Shown here: one piece after another, positions 62,603-64,000 of the stretch
Layout: each line of letters begins with the position of its first letter
Position numbering within the stretch: the first letter of the stretch is position 1
Origin: Sphingopyxis sp. PET50
GTDB lineage: Bacteria; Pseudomonadota; Alphaproteobacteria; Sphingomonadales; Sphingomonadaceae
Direction: 5' to 3'
DNA: 64,000 nucleotides
Assembly: GCF_025244705.1 (NCBI RefSeq)
Contig: NZ_CP104207.1
Span: forward strand, 2,914,001-2,978,000
Made by a program: the position numbers and the translations under genes
The notes under the pieces: model-generated
Told to the model about the DNA's origin: nothing
Database searches by the model: none
What the model saw: the letters and a program-made list of their open reading frames with translations, nothing else

Positions 62603-63230
62603 CCAAGGCCACCTGCGGGTCATCACGATGAACCGGTTATTAGGCATGGCGCGTCAAGCCGCCGTGAAAAGGGAGGGTTAACCGGCCATTCAGCATGACC
62701 GGACGGACGGCACCCCTTGCCGCTGCGGCCTGGCCATCCCCATATTTTTCCGGTGCTTGCTGTTGCCGTTCGATGACGCCGATGCTAGCACCCCGAACGC
62801 TGACGGTGTCATCGCCTGACCCGTCGGGCCTTATGCGGGGAATGCGCCCGGCCGGAACCCGATTTGACGGACCGGACGGCAGCTCTCCCCCGGTGCCCGG
62901 CAATCCAGGCGTGGCGACCTGCCGTCGGCCCACCCCGGATGACGGGGCAGCGCAGGACGATCCCGAACCGGTCGAATCGCGCTAGCCGGTCATCCCGCTG
63001 AACAGGTTGATGCCGCATGAGGCTTGCCATGCCCTCTTCTCTCCGCGACGCAGGCGCCTTCGCGCCTGGCGCCGGCCGGACGGAAGACCGCATGCGCGTC
63101 CGGAACCGGACGCGGGCCGCATCAGGCAATAACGTCTTTTTCCGTATGAACCCTATCGACCGCAGCCGTTCCGCAAGGACGGCCGCGGCCTTTTTTGTTG
63201 GCGCGCCGCGGCGCGCCTGGAGTGATAATA
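62603..63230 (+). promoter_or_regulatory. Long gene-free leader before rne
   Basis: No convincing gene is present in these 628 bases. It holds a TTTTTT run behind a GGCCGCGGCC hairpin (63181-63196) and an 18-bp perfect palindrome (63200-63217). Long leaders with RNA structure are a known feature of rne, whose product controls its own mRNA. Confidence 0.4.
63200..63217. promoter_or_regulatory. 18-bp perfect palindrome in the rne leader
   Basis: GGCGCGCCGCGGCGCGCC, equal to its own reverse complement, lies 13 bases before the start codon of rne. In RNA it would form a tight hairpin next to the ribosome site. Confidence 0.55.
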
Positions 63231-64000
63231 ATGACCACGCGCATGTTGATCGACGCGCGGCACCGGGAAGAAACCCGTGTCGCCGTCACCCAGGGAAACC
63301 GCATCGAGGAGTTTGATTTCGAGTCCGCCGAGCACAAGCAGCTCAAGGGCAATATCTATCTGGCCAAGGTGACCCGAGTCGAACCGTCGCTGCAGGCGGC
63401 GTTCGTCGAATATGGCGGCAATCGCCACGGATTCCTCGCCTTCAGCGAAATCCATCCCGACTATTACCAGATTCCGAAGGAAGATCGCGAAGCCCTGCTC
63501 CGCGAAGAGGCCGAGCATGCCGCCGAGGCGGCGATGCGCGCCGAGGAGGATCTCGACGAGCTGGAAGGCGACATCGCCGAGGTCGAGCGTCCCGACGAGG
63601 ACGAGAACGGCGACGTCCCCGCCCCCGAAACCGTCGGCGAAGAGTCCGACGGCGATGAGGGCGATGAGGAAAACGGCGACGCCGAGGGCGAGAGCGAAGA
63701 AGGCTCCGAGGAAGGCGCTGAAGGGGGCAGGGACAATCGCGGCGATCGCAAGGGCCGCGGTCGCGGACGCGACGGACGCAAGGGCGGCCGCGGTCGCGGG
63801 CGCCGCCGCGACGAGGACGAGGACGGCGAAAGCCGCATGTCGCTGCGCCGCCGCTACAAGATCCAGGACGTCATCCGCCGCCGCCAAGTGATGCTGGTGC
63901 AGGTCGTCAAGGAGGAGCGCGGCAACAAGGGCGCCGCCCTCACCACCTATCTGTCGCTCGCCGGCCGCTATTGCGTGCTGATGCCGAACACGATGCACGG
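63231..64000 (+). CDS. rne: Ribonuclease E, N-terminal part (truncated by window end)
   Basis: From ATG 63231: TTRMLIDARHREETRVAVTQ, EHKQLKGNIYLAKVTRVEPS, AAFVEYGGNRHGFLAFSEIH, the RNase E/G S1 domain. After it comes an acidic stretch (residues about 100-165, E, D, G rich) and an arginine-glycine-rich stretch (KGRGRGRDGRKGGRGRGRRR), inserted within the S1 region, then KIQDVIRRRQVMLVQVVKEE. The catalytic part is outside the window. It starts mRNA decay and rRNA maturation. The inserted part is characteristic of alphaproteobacterial forms. Confidence 0.93.
   Translation, partial: MTTRMLIDARHREETRVAVTQGNRIEEFDFESAEHKQLKGNIYLAKVTRVEPSLQAAFVEYGGNRHGFLAFSEIHPDYYQIPKEDREALLREEAEHAAEAAMRAEEDLDELEGDIAEVERPDEDENGDVPAPETVGEESDGDEGDEENGDAEGESEEGSEEGAEGGRDNRGDRKGRGRGRDGRKGGRGRGRRRDEDEDGESRMSLRRRYKIQDVIRRRQVMLVQVVKEERGNKGAALTTYLSLAGRYCVLMPNTMH

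Noticed and set aside
62695..62985. A 96-codon frame in the rne leader
   Set aside because: Proline-, glycine- and cysteine-rich composition, no ribosome site and no family; more likely leader RNA.
1..64000. CRISPR arrays
   Set aside because: The repeats are dispersed palindromes, not regularly spaced short direct repeats with unique spacers.
1..64000. Intact tRNA, tmRNA or rRNA genes
   Set aside because: No T-arm plus acceptor pattern or rRNA sequence was seen apart from the tRNA-Cys fragment.

Overview
The window is high-GC chromosomal DNA from an alphaproteobacterium, most likely a sphingomonad and probably close to Sphingopyxis. The evidence is gene order and family content: dnaA-rpsT-mutM-ubiE-ubiB-coaBC-dut, rpmH-rnpA-yidD-yidC-engB, secB next to Tim44/MltA/Smr genes, PopZ, bactofilin with an M23 peptidase, a MutY/DUF721/DsbA-like block, many VOC and GST proteins, and families of long palindromic intergenic repeats. 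Species assignment is inference only.

Layout. 1-5740 is the end of a prophage or phage-derived island. It has a rightward lysis cassette (endolysin end, holin-like, Rz-like, embedded Rz1-like lipoprotein), an ImmA-type metallopeptidase bracketed by a 23-bp inverted repeat, and a leftward chain of about twelve tiny, overlapping accessory genes. The island meets the chromosome at the 5' half of a tRNA-Cys gene (about 5698-5736). 5961-21409 is core chromosome: isoaspartyl-methyltransferase-like protein and TolC, PopZ, NudC, a serine hydrolase, MutY, DUF721, two DsbA-like proteins, a membrane methyltransferase, M23 peptidase and bactofilin, a GGDEF protein, DUF1905 and ComM. 21546-27690 is a TetR-headed run of VOC, DoxX, GST, DUF1428 and small membrane proteins that looks like a detoxification cluster. 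27801-34791 holds rpmH, rnpA, yidD, yidC and engB with flanking small genes. 35037-42697 holds dapE, Smr, mltA, Tim44, secB, murJ and trpS. 43022-53983 holds a DUF4136 lipoprotein, dnaA, rpsT, mutM, ubiE, ubiB, a ccdAB toxin-antitoxin pair, coaBC, dut, a ThiF/MoeB-like protein and a DsrE-like protein. 54019-64000 holds a lipoprotein methyltransferase, prfB, penicillin-binding protein 1A, a DSD1-type PLP enzyme, a sugar-lactone oxidase, an N-acetylmuramoyl-alanine amidase and the start of rne.

How the parts work together. Much of the core content concerns the envelope and its proteins: MurJ, PBP1A, MltA, the amidase and the M23 peptidase act on peptidoglycan; YidC, YidD and SecB handle membrane and export traffic; DsbA-like proteins and TolC act in the periplasm and outer membrane. 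Genome maintenance (DnaA, MutY, MutM, ComM, Dut) and ubiquinone synthesis (UbiE, UbiB) make up most of the rest.

Sequence quality. At least fifteen genes are broken by small indels or stops as the sequence is given, including genes a cell is not expected to lose (yidC, rnpA, engB). Ten of the breaks share one signature: the frame or codon is restored if a locally altered CTAGG, CCTAG, CTAAG, CTAG or GCCGC is read as part of GCCGGC. Three more are restored if GGCGCTC is read as GGCGCGCTC. This points to systematic, motif-dependent consensus errors, and possibly to base modification at that motif, rather than to real gene loss. Genes affected are typed as pseudogene here because the frame is broken as given, but most are probably intact in the cell.

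Repeats. Intergenic DNA is dominated by at least six families of long palindromic repeats. Two copies of one family carry an identical 62-bp insert that can fold as a three-way junction, and one copy of another family is nested inside a second copy.
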